A stretch of 64,000 nt of DNA from Marinagarivorans cellulosilyticus (GTDB lineage Bacteria; Pseudomonadota; Gammaproteobacteria; Pseudomonadales; Cellvibrionaceae): assembly GCF_021655555.1 (NCBI RefSeq), contig NZ_AP023086.1:4866685-4930684 (forward strand). Reading direction: 5' to 3'. Made by a program: the position numbers and the translations under genes. This document shows positions 1 to 10,300 of this stretch, one piece after another. The notes under the pieces were generated by a model. That model was not told the DNA's origin, ran no database searches, and worked only from the letters and a program-made list of their open reading frames with translations. Position 1 is the stretch's first letter. The number at the start of each line of letters is the position of its first letter.

Positions 1-1239
1 ACCAATCACTTTTACCGTACCATGCGGTGAATTTTTCCAGTCTAGCGAACGACCCGTCACCAAGCCCACGTTATTATTCACACCACTGGCTAGGAACATC
101 GGTATGCGCCAATGGTCGTGCGCATTGCCATGTCCCAAGTCAGAAACAGCCACAATAACAGTGTTATCCAGCAAGCTGCCGTTTACATCCGGCGTATTCG
201 CGAGCTTTTTAATAAAGTTAGCAACTTCAGCCATCCACCATTTTTTAGACGATGTGTGCAGCGCTGGCGAGCCATGCGATGCATCGTGATCGCCCACACC
301 AGAGCCAGGCACTTTAACTGGTGAAACAGAAACACCATAACTAAAGGCCATTGTCTTAGTAATGCCACACGATAAAGCGGCAACGGCAATATCTTGCTGT
401 AGCTGCGAGGCCATCGGCAGGATGTCAGTTTGCGACCATGCCTCGTCAGTATCGTTACTGTTAAAGGTAGGCGCATCGCTAATATCAGGAATAATATTAC
501 ATGCTTGCGCCATCATGTCTGAACCGCCATCGGCGAAGCTGGCCTCAAGTACAGACAAAGCTTCAGCGTGTTGCTGCAAGCGTTCGCGCTGGCCATCGAG
601 GTTACCAATTTGGCTTTGAATACGCGCCAAGTCGTTTTTCGCAGCCGATAACATTTGCGTTTCAACACCGCCAGTACCTGCGCCTGCGTTAGGGCCGCCA
701 GGCACTGCACCTGCAGCACCAAATAAGCGAGGGTAAACAATGCGCGGGTCACAAGCAGAATCGAGCGTGGTGCCGCCATCGTGGCTAATGCGCTTGTTGG
801 CATCGTTGCCCCACATGGTGCCCACCCCCATTTGAACAGAAGGCACGGTAATACCGTTGCTAGCACGATTGGCCCAGTCTTCTTTGCCCATTAAAACATC
901 AATAGACGAATGCGGGTCGTTTGCACCTAAGCGCCCTGTTAAACACTTAGCACAGCCACCTTCGTGCGTATTAGCCGCACCGGCGTATGCAATACCATCG
1001 ATAAATACAAGGTTGTTATACACGCTTTGCAACGGTGCCGTCATACCCGGCAGCGAGCTACTACCCGCGTTAGGGAAGAACGAGTCGCCATCGGCCCCAT
1101 TGGGGTGAAACAAAAAGATCGTACGCACGGGTGCAGTACCATTTTGCGCCATGGCATTTCTAGCTAACAAACAAGCTAATGGGTTAGCAGCTGTAAGCGA
1201 GCCGGCGGCAATTGCTTTAAATAAACTACGTCGTTTCAT
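1..1239 (-). CDS. DUF1552 family protein with Tat-like signal (3' end outside window)
   Basis: Translating the minus strand from the ATG at 1239 gives an open frame to the window edge (413 codons, incomplete). The N-terminus has KRRSLFK followed by a hydrophobic stretch and ANAMAQ-like cleavage region, suggesting twin-arginine export. The body contains a histidine-rich GVGDHDASHG segment and an SDLGHGNAHDHWR segment, typical of DUF1552 proteins, whose biochemical role is not known. The start follows the stop of the upstream DUF1592 gene by 12 bp, and a TAGGAGAA ribosome site overlaps that stop codon, so the two are one operon. In many marine bacteria DUF1552 and DUF1592/1588/1585 proteins are paired. 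Family call is fairly sure; function unknown. Confidence 0.8.
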   Translation of the reverse strand, partial: MKRRSLFKAIAAGSLTAANPLACLLARNAMAQNGTAPVRTIFLFHPNGADGDSFFPNAGSSSLPGMTAPLQSVYNNLVFIDGIAYAGAANTHEGGCAKCLTGRLGANDPHSSIDVLMGKEDWANRASNGITVPSVQMGVGTMWGNDANKRISHDGGTTLDSACDPRIVYPRLFGAAGAVPGGPNAGAGTGGVETQMLSAAKNDLARIQSQIGNLDGQRERLQQHAEALSVLEASFADGGSDMMAQACNIIPDISDAPTFNSNDTDEAWSQTDILPMASQLQQDIAVAALSCGITKTMAFSYGVSVSPVKVPGSGVGDHDASHGSPALHTSSKKWWMAEVANFIKKLANTPDVNGSLLDNTVIVAVSDLGHGNAHDHWRIPMFLASGVNNNVGLVTGRSLDWKNSPHGTVKVIG

Positions 1240-1251
1240 TACCGTATTCTC

Positions 1252-4089
1252 CTATTGGCGCTGCATAAAGTTTTGTGAAGCGACAATTTCGACCCACAAG
1301 TCTTTTAAAGATTTTTCCGCTGGATTCCAGCGCGCTACCGTATTTGCAATGGTGCAACTATCAGGCTTAGCTTCGCCGTCCATCATGCGCTGGAACTGTT
1401 CAGCCACACAAGAAGATGCCGACTGCATAGCACCTGTCGATAAAATGTCGGACAAATCTTGAAGGTTGCTAAACACGTGCGTATCAGGGTCTGTCATACG
1501 ATACAAACCAGAGATAGAACCGGAGGCATCAACAGCCGCGCCGTTGGCTTCTGAGGTACGGTATGCACCCACGGCATCGTAATTCTCAAAGGCAAAGCCA
1601 ACTTCATCAATAAACTGGTGACACGAAGCACAGGTCTCGTTTTCTGAGTGCGCGGTAAAACGCTCACGCGTTGGTTTAGAAGGGTCAAAAGGCTCAACCT
1701 CGCCCACATTAGCCGGTGGTACACCGAACTCTTGGCACAACAAGTTGTTGCGAACCAATAAACCGCGCTTAATCGGATGAGACTCGTCAAATTTAGAGTT
1801 TCGCGCTAATACCGCACCTAAGCGCAAAACACCACCGCGCTGGCTACCGGCAGCAATTTTAGTCATTTGGTTGCCCGCGCCATTCAAGCCGTAGAAGCTC
1901 GCCAATGTATTGTTTGCAAACACCTGATCCCAATTGAGGAAGTCACTAATATTGTAGCCGTCGGCTAGCAACATTTCCTGCAAGAACATTTCTAGCTCTT
2001 GGTCCATTGCTTGCGCAACTTGCCCATTAAACGTAGGGAATAACTGTGGATCGCGATCAATATCTGCAACCGGGGCAATATGCAACCACTGGCGACCAAA
2101 GTGAACAAACTGCTTCTTGGCGCGCTCGTCGGCAACCAAGCTATCTACCGCTTGACGAATTTGCGCAGTATTGCCCAGTGAATTGCTCGCGGCTTTATCC
2201 AGTAACGCAGCATCAGGGGTAGAGCCCCAGAAGGTATACGCCAACAAAGCAGCGACTTCATATTGCGTTAAACGACCATTCGACCCAATTTCAGAGCGGT
2301 ATAAAAAGTTAGGCGAGATCAACATGGCTTGCACAACATTGCGCGCACCGTCTTCATCATTAGCGCCCGCCTCAAAAATGGCTGTGTAGTCGTCCATTTC
2401 GTCGTTAATCAGTGGGCGGCGGAAAGCCATACGGCCAAACTTGCTAACAAAACAAGCACCCATATTTTGCTGATTACAGTTATTCGTCGATAACCAAGGC
2501 GTAACATTGGCAACTTCAGCAATCGCTTGCGCAGCGGCCCAATAACCATCTAGGCGCGTTGAAGTCACAGCACTCGCATAAGCGTTATTATCAAACCCTT
2601 TTACTTCGGTATCAGAACCAATAGTACGGGCCAAGGTTTCCGCATCGTTGCGGCCAAACAGATCGTTAATCGTATTAACATACTCGAACTTGGTTAACCC
2701 CCGTACGCGACGTGGCAAAACTGCCTCGCCATCATCACATGACACTTTCGGGCGAATAGACCACAAGTACTCAGCGACCGCAGTGGCACAATTACCAACA
2801 CACTGCTGCCAAGCATTCGGGTTAACCTCAGACAAAGGCATAGTGTCGTTAATTTTCTTGGTTAGGGTCTCTAAAGAGTAGTTTTCAAACACAATTGGCT
2901 GCGACTCTTGCAGGCCATCGTTACCGTGACAGGCCAAGCAACCAAAATCTTTATAAGCCTGCTGACCGTCGTATTCGATATCGGAGTTGCCGCCGCCGTT
3001 ATCCAGCTTGCTGGCCATATCAAAGAAATAAGCCGATATATTGTCTGAACAGGTTTGATCACACGCAGTTTCGCTATTATTCGGCGGCATATCAGTGAAG
3101 ATGTAGTTTGCCAGCGCAGTTTGCGGTGAACCGTAATAAGCATTGGCATTGATAATACGTGGGTGGAATGCACCTGGCGCCTGCGCCGTAGTCTCATCAA
3201 ACTCGCCATGACAAAGCGCACAGTTGTTATTCCACAAGGTGCGGCCATCACTAACATTGCCAAAAGTAGGGCCAGCAGGGCTCGAACTTGAGGCCGCAAC
3301 AGAGCTTGAACTCACAACAGAGCTACTGCTTACCGGCGCCATAGAAGAGCTAGAAACAGGGTTGTTGCCACCAGAGGTTTTATAAACACGCAAACCCGAC
3401 AAGGTTGCGAAGTTTTCAGAAGCGCCAAATTCAATGGTTAACTTACCGTCGTTAACGGCAATATCGTCAAAAACCATGTCGTATGCTTTTTCGCGGCCAA
3501 TCACCTGAAATAGGTTCACGCCAGTAGCAACGGTTTGGTTTTCGATATCCACATTAAGTACGCGAACATTCTGCTGGCCATCGGCCCAGTGCTCGGCGAA
3601 TAGCGCAACAACCGAATAGGTTCCCGTCGGTACGGGCAAATCAAAGGTAAACATGCCGTAACGGTGAGACTGGTAAATAGTGTCGTCATCCGTTTCGGCA
3701 ATGGCCACTGGGCTATTAGCCACGCCGTTAGTTTGGCCCGATGTTGTCATGTAACCTGCAGGCTCTGCTTCGTACACTGTGCCATCTACACCCTCGTAGC
3801 GCTCGCCCGCCACGTTAAAGGCGTATTGCAATTGCGGAGCAGCAGCCACAGAACTGGAGCTTTGCACCGGTGCGCTACTGGTAGGAGTTGTAGCAATACT
3901 ACTCGCACTGGAAATCACCACGTCAGAGCCAGAATCGCCATCAACGGGATCTGTGCCGCCGCCACAACCGGCAACAGCAAATGCCAACACAGAAGAAAGT
4001 CCTAGATATTTGACTTTACTCCGTAGCGAATTCGCCGTGTAGGCTTCTGTAACATTCCGGCAGTAATGCCGGGTCAGTGCTTTTTTCAT
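1252..4089 (-). CDS. Lipoprotein: malectin + c-type heme + DUF1587/1595/1592/1588/1585
   Basis: I take the ATG at 4089 (MKKALTRHY) rather than the one at 4113, because an AGAGG lies about 10 bases before it. A long basic n-region precedes the lipobox VAGC, so it is probably an exported lipoprotein. Domains in order: a malectin-like carbohydrate-binding domain (about 90-235), a serine-rich linker (about 237-275), two c-type heme sites CALCH (about 290) and CLACH (about 383), then the DUF1587/1595/1592/1588 core and a third heme site CASCH (about 819) inside the DUF1585-like C-terminus. Three CxxCH motifs imply a multiheme redox protein. It is translated just before the DUF1552 gene. Role in polysaccharide oxidation or electron transfer is inference. 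Confidence 0.85.
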   Translation of the reverse strand: MKKALTRHYCRNVTEAYTANSLRSKVKYLGLSSVLAFAVAGCGGGTDPVDGDSGSDVVISSASSIATTPTSSAPVQSSSSVAAAPQLQYAFNVAGERYEGVDGTVYEAEPAGYMTTSGQTNGVANSPVAIAETDDDTIYQSHRYGMFTFDLPVPTGTYSVVALFAEHWADGQQNVRVLNVDIENQTVATGVNLFQVIGREKAYDMVFDDIAVNDGKLTIEFGASENFATLSGLRVYKTSGGNNPVSSSSMAPVSSSSVVSSSSVAASSSSPAGPTFGNVSDGRTLWNNNCALCHGEFDETTAQAPGAFHPRIINANAYYGSPQTALANYIFTDMPPNNSETACDQTCSDNISAYFFDMASKLDNGGGNSDIEYDGQQAYKDFGCLACHGNDGLQESQPIVFENYSLETLTKKINDTMPLSEVNPNAWQQCVGNCATAVAEYLWSIRPKVSCDDGEAVLPRRVRGLTKFEYVNTINDLFGRNDAETLARTIGSDTEVKGFDNNAYASAVTSTRLDGYWAAAQAIAEVANVTPWLSTNNCNQQNMGACFVSKFGRMAFRRPLINDEMDDYTAIFEAGANDEDGARNVVQAMLISPNFLYRSEIGSNGRLTQYEVAALLAYTFWGSTPDAALLDKAASNSLGNTAQIRQAVDSLVADERAKKQFVHFGRQWLHIAPVADIDRDPQLFPTFNGQVAQAMDQELEMFLQEMLLADGYNISDFLNWDQVFANNTLASFYGLNGAGNQMTKIAAGSQRGGVLRLGAVLARNSKFDESHPIKRGLLVRNNLLCQEFGVPPANVGEVEPFDPSKPTRERFTAHSENETCASCHQFIDEVGFAFENYDAVGAYRTSEANGAAVDASGSISGLYRMTDPDTHVFSNLQDLSDILSTGAMQSASSCVAEQFQRMMDGEAKPDSCTIANTVARWNPAEKSLKDLWVEIVASQNFMQRQ

Positions 4090-4216
4090 AAGGTCCATGC
4101 CTCTATAACGCAAGCAATCTCACATTGCTCATTGGGGATGACTCAGGTCGCGCTAGCAAACTGCCAACAAACCAAATTAACTATCTCCAACAATTGTAAA
4201 GTGCCACCTTTAAATA

Positions 4217-4228
4217 CGCGTTAACGCG
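4217..4228. promoter_or_regulatory. 12-bp perfect palindrome CGCGTTAACGCG
   Basis: Perfect inverted repeat in an otherwise very AT-rich intergenic region, about 130 bp upstream of the DUF1592-operon start. The composition contrast suggests a protein-binding site; the regulator is unknown. Confidence 0.35.
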
Positions 4229-4426
4229 ATCACATTCCTCAGCGAAAATATTTCCACAACACTTTTTTTGCCAACAAGCACACAATTAATTAACGCCAAA
4301 AAAATGGCACACCTAAAAAATACCCCGCTACACACTTTTATTTTTTAACAAAAAATTGTTGAGCATTAAAAATACTTATTCGCTCATGAATAAAAATTTA
4401 CCGTCCGTCATAAAAAAACACCAGAA

Positions 4427-4440
4427 TGTCACCGGTGACA
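4427..4440. promoter_or_regulatory. 14-bp perfect palindrome TGTCACCGGTGACA
   Basis: Perfect palindrome with a central CG, the general shape of LacI/GalR-family operators, which often control carbohydrate loci. It lies 338 bp upstream of the DUF1592-operon start. No regulator gene of that family is in the window, so the assignment is inference. Confidence 0.4.
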
Positions 4441-4682
4441 TAAAAAGACATTTATAATTATTAAATTATAAAAAATTAAAAACACTTAAAGAAAAGCGCA
4501 AGAACTCATTCTTACACTTAAATAACAACACCAAAAAACAAACTAACGGCTTATAAAAAAACCGAAATAACATCAAAAATAATTACAAAAAAAATATAAA
4601 AGTTAATACAAAAATCCAAATTAAATATAAATACAGCATGTATTTATATTTTGAACAATAAAATCCTGGGTAAATTTAAAGC

Positions 4683-4713
4683 AAAAAAAAGCCAGCTATT
4701 AAGCTGGCTTTTT
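4683..4713 (-). terminator. Rho-independent terminator after rhlE
   Basis: A-run, GCCAGC (4691-4696), loop TATTAA, GCTGGC (4703-4708), T-run. Read on the minus strand it sits 20 bp after the rhlE stop; the A/T tracts on both sides make it potentially bidirectional. Confidence 0.85.
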
Positions 4714-4732
4714 AATAATGCATTGCTAAAAA

Positions 4733-6079
4733 CTATGCGCGATTACCGCCGCCGGAGCGCCCTGCTGAATTGCCTCTGGCAGGCCGAGCTCCGCCTGGGC
4801 GCCCACTGCGTGCGCCACCTGGGTTACCGCCACTACGGCTACGGGCAGGCGGTTTGCCTCCTGGGGCGCGCTGCCCATCCACATGCTGCTTGGGCTTTTT
4901 TGGCTTTTTCGGCTTGTGCGCACGCGGGGTTGGCGATGGCGGCACTTCGTGAACCGGCTCAAAACCACCCACGTAATCACGCTCGATAATCTTGCCAATA
5001 ACCCGCTCAATATCCACCAGTTGGGTAATTTCATCTGCGCTCACAAGCGATACCGCCTTGCCCGAAGCACCCGCCCGCCCGGTGCGCCCAATACGGTGGA
5101 CATAATCTTCCGGCACATTCGGCAAATCAAAGTTAACCACTTGCGGCAACTGGTCAATATCCAAGCCCCGTGCGGCAATATCGGTAGCCACAAGAATGCG
5201 AATTTTCCCCTGCTTAAATTCTGCCAAAGCACGCGTACGCGCCCCCTGGCTTTTATTGCCGTGAATGGCCGCCGCTGTAATACCTGCGGCATCTAGCTGC
5301 TTGGTTAGCTTATTGGCACCGTGTTTTGTACGGCTAAAAACTAGCGCTTGCTGCCAATCGCCGTCTTTAATTAAGTAAGTCAGCAACGCCGCTTTTTTGG
5401 CCTTATCCACAGGGTGAATCAATTGCGTTACAGCCGCAGCGGTAGAATTTTTTGGCGTTACAGAAACTTGTACAGGGTTTTTCACCAAGCTTTTCGCGAG
5501 CTCACGAATCTCATCCGAAAACGTTGCCGAGAACATTAGCGTTTGGCGCTCGGTGGGTAAAAAACGCAGAATTTTACGAATATCGTGAATAAACCCCATA
5601 TCCAGCATGCGATCAGCTTCATCGAATACCAGCACTTCTAGTTGGCTAAATTTCACCGCATTTTGCTGGTACAAATCTAACAAGCGCCCAGGCGTTGCCA
5701 CCAAAACATCTGCCCCGCGACGCAAGCGCATCATTTGCGGGTTTACCTTTACGCCACCAAAAACAACAGCAGAACTTAATGGCAAGTGCGTCGAATAAGC
5801 TTGGACGTTATCGGCCACTTGCGCAGCGAGCTCACGCGTTGGCGTTAAGATAAGCGCACGCACTTGATTCGCGCTCGCTTTTTGCCCCAAAGACAGGCGA
5901 TGTAAAATAGGAAGCGTAAAGCCCGCTGTCTTACCGGTGCCGGTTTGTGCTGCCGCCATTACATCGCGGCCTTCTAAAATTGGGGGGATTGCCTGCGCCT
6001 GAATCGGCGACGGCGTTGTATAACCTTGCTCAGTAACAGCCTGTAAAATGGCTGCGTCTAAACCTAAGTCTTCAAATTG
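4733..6079 (-). CDS. rhlE: DEAD-box ATP-dependent RNA helicase RhlE
   Basis: The frame opens at an ATG at 6094 (MTHFMQFEDLG); the ATG at 6079 (MQFEDLG) fits the usual RhlE start. It carries the Q motif region, Walker A AQTGTGKT, the DEAD box in VFDEADRMLD, the SAT motif in MFSATFS, and helicase C motifs including RGLDI and HRIGRTGRAG. The C-terminal ~60 residues are basic and rich in Gly, Arg and Pro, as in RhlE proteins, and probably bind RNA. Cytoplasmic; acts in rRNA maturation and mRNA turnover in the known family. It is monocistronic, ending at a strong terminator. Confidence 0.95.
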   Translation of the reverse strand, partial: QFEDLGLDAAILQAVTEQGYTTPSPIQAQAIPPILEGRDVMAAAQTGTGKTAGFTLPILHRLSLGQKASANQVRALILTPTRELAAQVADNVQAYSTHLPLSSAVVFGGVKVNPQMMRLRRGADVLVATPGRLLDLYQQNAVKFSQLEVLVFDEADRMLDMGFIHDIRKILRFLPTERQTLMFSATFSDEIRELAKSLVKNPVQVSVTPKNSTAAAVTQLIHPVDKAKKAALLTYLIKDGDWQQALVFSRTKHGANKLTKQLDAAGITAAAIHGNKSQGARTRALAEFKQGKIRILVATDIAARGLDIDQLPQVVNFDLPNVPEDYVHRIGRTGRAGASGKAVSLVSADEITQLVDIERVIGKIIERDYVGGFEPVHEVPPSPTPRAHKPKKPKKPKQHVDGQRAPGGKPPARSRSGGNPGGARSGRPGGARPARGNSAGRSGGGNRA

Positions 6080-6417
6080 CATAAAATGTGTCACGTATAA
6101 AACGATAAATAACCATGCGGTATACGCACAGCCTTTATAAAGAGCCTAACGGCCGGGAGAGCAAAACAGATAAGCTGGAACTCGCAGCGCCAACCCTGCA
6201 GGGTTTAGCATCGCGCTGTAACAATACAACGGATTGCTCGGGAGAATTGCGCGCAGCTTACCTTAAGCCCTCACAATAGGCCACGACTAAGCGACGAATA
6301 TCCTCAAGTACCGCTTTCACGCAAGAAAGCGCACAATACCCGCCTCACGTACTATTAAGCAGCCAAGCTTCACTTACCTTTACACCGAAGAGAAGCCCCT
6401 AAGCCGACAAAAACACC

Positions 6418-6861
6418 ATGAGCTACCAAACACTAGACACCCTTGCAGACCTTTACGTACCGCTTTTATTTTTGTTAATGCTTATAAGTGTTGCGAGCAA
6501 ACTTAAGCAACCCACGGTTGCGCTTAAAGAATTTTGCAGCATTTTATTATTGGCAGGCATTGCTTACGGGATGATGTTTGCCGATAGCGCGCAAAGCCTT
6601 TGGTCGCAACGCGGTTGGGATTACAGCACCCATACCGCTACCGCAGCGGCATGCGTATGGTATTTATTTTGGCTTCACAAAGGGCGGCGAACCTTGGGCG
6701 GACTATTCCAGCACAAAGCCGTGTATGTATTTTGGCCGCTTTCTCTAATTGCCTACCTCGCACTTATGCGCTACCAGCAATACCATTCTTGGCCAGACAT
6801 GCTATCAACCTTGCTCGCCGTTTTACCGATTTACTGCATTCATTACTGGGCCACTCGCTAA
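6418..6861 (+). CDS. PAP2-like small membrane protein
   Basis: 147 aa with about five hydrophobic segments. A YSTHTATAAA segment and a later RYQQYHSWPDML segment resemble the SxHxxx and RxxxxxHxxxD active-site motifs of membrane PAP2/lipid phosphatases, although the first KxxxxxxRP motif is not evident. It may be a minimal or degenerate phosphatidic-acid-phosphatase-like enzyme of the inner membrane. It is transcribed divergently from rhlE, with no partner gene downstream. Assignment by motif only. Confidence 0.6.
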   Translation: MSYQTLDTLADLYVPLLFLLMLISVASKLKQPTVALKEFCSILLLAGIAYGMMFADSAQSLWSQRGWDYSTHTATAAACVWYLFWLHKGRRTLGGLFQHKAVYVFWPLSLIAYLALMRYQQYHSWPDMLSTLLAVLPIYCIHYWATR

Positions 6862-7305
6862 GCGCACTTGTAAATGCTCATAAATAAAGCGCGAGTATTC
6901 TATTTATGCCCAAATACTAGTATAAATTACCCTTCTAATAACGCTTTTTTAGCCCAGCAAAAACCACCGCATTTACAGCATTAAAAAGTACTTCTTCGGA
7001 TCGTATTTATGGGCAAATAGACCTAATAGGAATTCCCCCAGCGTTAAAATTTGCCTAAAAAACCGCCGAAAATCGCACTTAGCCCTACTTTTGTCGCAGG
7101 AGATGAACTAGCCATAAGAATAAATGGGGAGCATAATTGCCATACTTTAGAGCTAGTGGTAAGGAGCTCGCCCTGCATTCACAGATTAAAGCTTAAGGGC
7201 ATCTTGAATAAATTGATTGGCTGGCCGGTGCTGCTGCACCCCATGGAATTGCACTTTGCTCACCACAGATTCACCACTTACTCCCGGTTTATGGAGTAAC
7301 AAAGT
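6862..7305. other. Intergenic region before the GGDEF gene
   Basis: No convincing gene. An 82-codon TTG-started frame (7051-7299) ends just before the next start but has no recognisable features. The promoter of the 7306 gene is presumably here. Confidence 0.4.
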
Positions 7306-10300
7306 ATGAAGCCCTTACCATTCATACACTGCTTTTTTCGCCTGCTTTTGAGCTGCACGTTATTTACCGCGCTCTACTGCCCTGGTGCACATGCTAAACA
7401 GAATATTCTGCCGCAGCTTAAGTTCTCGCATATTGCGCAGAACGAGCTAGAAAGCATGGGCCACATTAACGACATTGCCCAAGATGCCGAAGGTTATATC
7501 TGGTTTGCTGCCGCCAAGGGTTTAGCCCGCTACAACGGCTACGAATTACAGCCCTTTCGGCACCGCTCTGGGCAACCAGGCTTGCCTTCTAACTGGGTAG
7601 AGCGCCTTTTAATTACTCAAAACGGCCAGCTATGGCTAACCACCCGCGAAGGCTATTGTCGCTACGACACACCGATGGAGCAATTCGATTGCAGCAAAAT
7701 CACCATCACGACCCTTAACGAAAACCCCAGCTACGATTACTTATTCGAAGATAGCAAGCAACAACTTTGGCTAAGCAGTAGCGAAGGCTTGTTTATTATC
7801 GATCGCACCACCCTAGAGCCAAAACGCGTAGAAGACCCTTGGCTAAAAGCACATAGTCACAATGGCGACCACGTAGTCACTGCCATAGTCGAGGATACTC
7901 AAGGCCGTTTGTGGCTAGGGCATAGGGACGCAGGGCTAAGCCGGTACAACCCAACAACAGGCGAAGGCCTTAACTGGCAACAAGGAGAAGCAGGTCTAAC
8001 CAGCAACAAAGTGCGCACCTTAACCCTCGATAATCACGAACGTTTGTGGGTCGGCACCCAAGGCGCAGGCATCGCCTTATTTGATATCAACACTAAAACC
8101 GCCCGCCCGTTTATACATAACGCATCAGAAAAGTCGGACTCGGTTTGGGACATACTTCAAGACCGCCGCGGCCTGATTTGGATTGGCGATGGCACCGGCG
8201 TGCACGTGGTATCGCCCATCGACCTATCCGTCGAAAGCCATCATTACCAAGAGGGTAAACCCCTCTCGCCGGGCAACTTTGTGGTTCGCAGCTTATTTGA
8301 AGATAAAAATGGCGGGATTTGGATAGGCTACTTCCCCAGCGGCATCGACCTTGTCGACGAACAAGGCTCGCAATTTGTGACTTACCGTCACGACCCACGT
8401 GACAATAGCTCACTGCCCGACGGCGGTGTATTAACCACCCTTGAAGATAAAAAAGGCAATTTGTGGGTAGGTGCCGGTTTTGGCTTGGGCTACCTCAACC
8501 GAGCACACAATACCTTTAGCCATTATGCACACGATCCAAACGACCCTACTAGTTTGTCTGGAAGCACTATATTGGACATGGTCTATGGGCAAGATGGTGA
8601 AATCTGGCTAGGCATATGGGATCGCGGGTTAAATCGGCGCGACCCCAAAACCGGAGAATTTCGACACTACTTACCAGAACCCAACAACCCCAACTCTTTG
8701 CTGGGCCGCGAACCTTGGGCATTACTGTTTGATAGTCAAAACCGCTTGTGGATTGCCACCGAAAAAGGCGTCAATCGCTACCGCCCAGAAACCGACGATT
8801 TCCAGCACTACCTGCCTAACGACATTAACGGCGTTAAAACCACTTCGCTTTACACCCGCGGCCTTTACGAGGACAAACAAGGCAAGCTTTGGGTCGCCTC
8901 TTTTGGTGGTCTTTTTCAGCTAGACCCAGAAACAGGGGACTTTACCCCCTATCTACACGATACCGATAACCCCGAAAGCATTAGCTCTAACATGGTGTCT
9001 TGCTTATTTGAGGACTCACATGGGCGACTTTGGGTCGGCACCGATGGTGCAGGCGTTAACCTTTTTGATCGCCAAACCGGCCGCTTTATCCGCTTTGGTG
9101 AAGCCGATGGCCTACCCGACCTATCCGTCAGCAGTATTCTGGAAGACCCGTCGGGGCAAATTTGGCTGGCCACCTATCAGGGGCTTGCGGTATTAGACCC
9201 CACCCGCGGGATCACCAACCATTACACGCGCGGCCATGGTCTGCCGGGTAACCTTTTTAACCGCAATTCGGGCTCACGCTTAAAAACCGGCGAGCTTGCC
9301 TTTGGCAGCTCCGAGGGCTTGGTGATTTTCCGGCCGTCGCAACTCATTTCCAACTGGCTGCCGCCTGCACTAGTACTCAGTGATTTTCGCGTTTTTAACC
9401 GCTCAATTGAAGCCGGCGACGAAACGGGTATTTTGACCAAAGACATCAACCACACATCACACATCACGCTAACACATGATCAATCTGTCTTTTCTGTTAG
9501 CTTTGCGGCGCTCGATTATCGCTCGCCAGAAGATAATAGCTACGCCTACCGTTTACTTGGCTTTGAAAAAGAATGGAACTGGGTTGATACACAACGCGGC
9601 GCGACCTACACCAACCTCGACGCAGGGGAATACGAGCTAGAAATTAAAGCCGCCAACAGCGCCGGCATTTGGAACAACGAATCCAAAAAACTGCACATAA
9701 CCGTAACCCCGCCTATTTGGTTAACGCCTTGGGCCAAGGTTTTTTACGTTATATCTTTGATTGGGTTATTGCTGCGTTTTTATTTTGAACAACGCGCCCG
9801 CTTAGAAAGCGCTCGCCTAAAATTAAAAAGCGAGCGCGAGCTTGTTACTAAACTGCGTGAAGTCGAGCGCATGAAAGACAACATTAATCGCGAGCTGGAC
9901 CAAAAAGTAGCCCAGCGAACCTTAGAATTAAACCGCGAAAAAGAACTGCTACTTGAAGCCCACGAACAGCTTGCGGCTTTAAACGAAAAACTCGAATCCA
10001 TGACGGTAACCGACCAGCTCACCGGCCTCAATAACCGCCGCTATCTCGACCAGTTTATTCATGAAGATATTGCATTAGTCCAGCGCCAATTTGCACAAGG
10101 TATTCCTACAGAAAACACCTCGGGGTTGGTGTTCGTGATTCTTGACCTCGACGACTTCAAGTCGGTAAACGATACCTACGGCCACGATGCTGGCGATAAG
10201 ATACTTGTGCAATTTGCCGATGTGCTGCGCACTGTGCTACGCCAATCGGATTACATCGTACGCTGGGGCGGGGAAGAATTTGTGATAGTGATGCGCCACC

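Larger units (their letters stand above)
4114..4650. other. AT-rich intergenic region with palindromes
   Basis: About 540 bases upstream of the DUF1592 operon with no credible ORF and long A/T runs. It holds two perfect palindromes (4217-4228 and 4427-4440), described separately. It probably carries the promoter of the minus-strand operon. Confidence 0.6.

Noticed and set aside
7051..7299. 82-codon TTG-started frame before the GGDEF gene
   Set aside because: No ribosome site, no recognisable domain or signal; only its end near the next start speaks for it.
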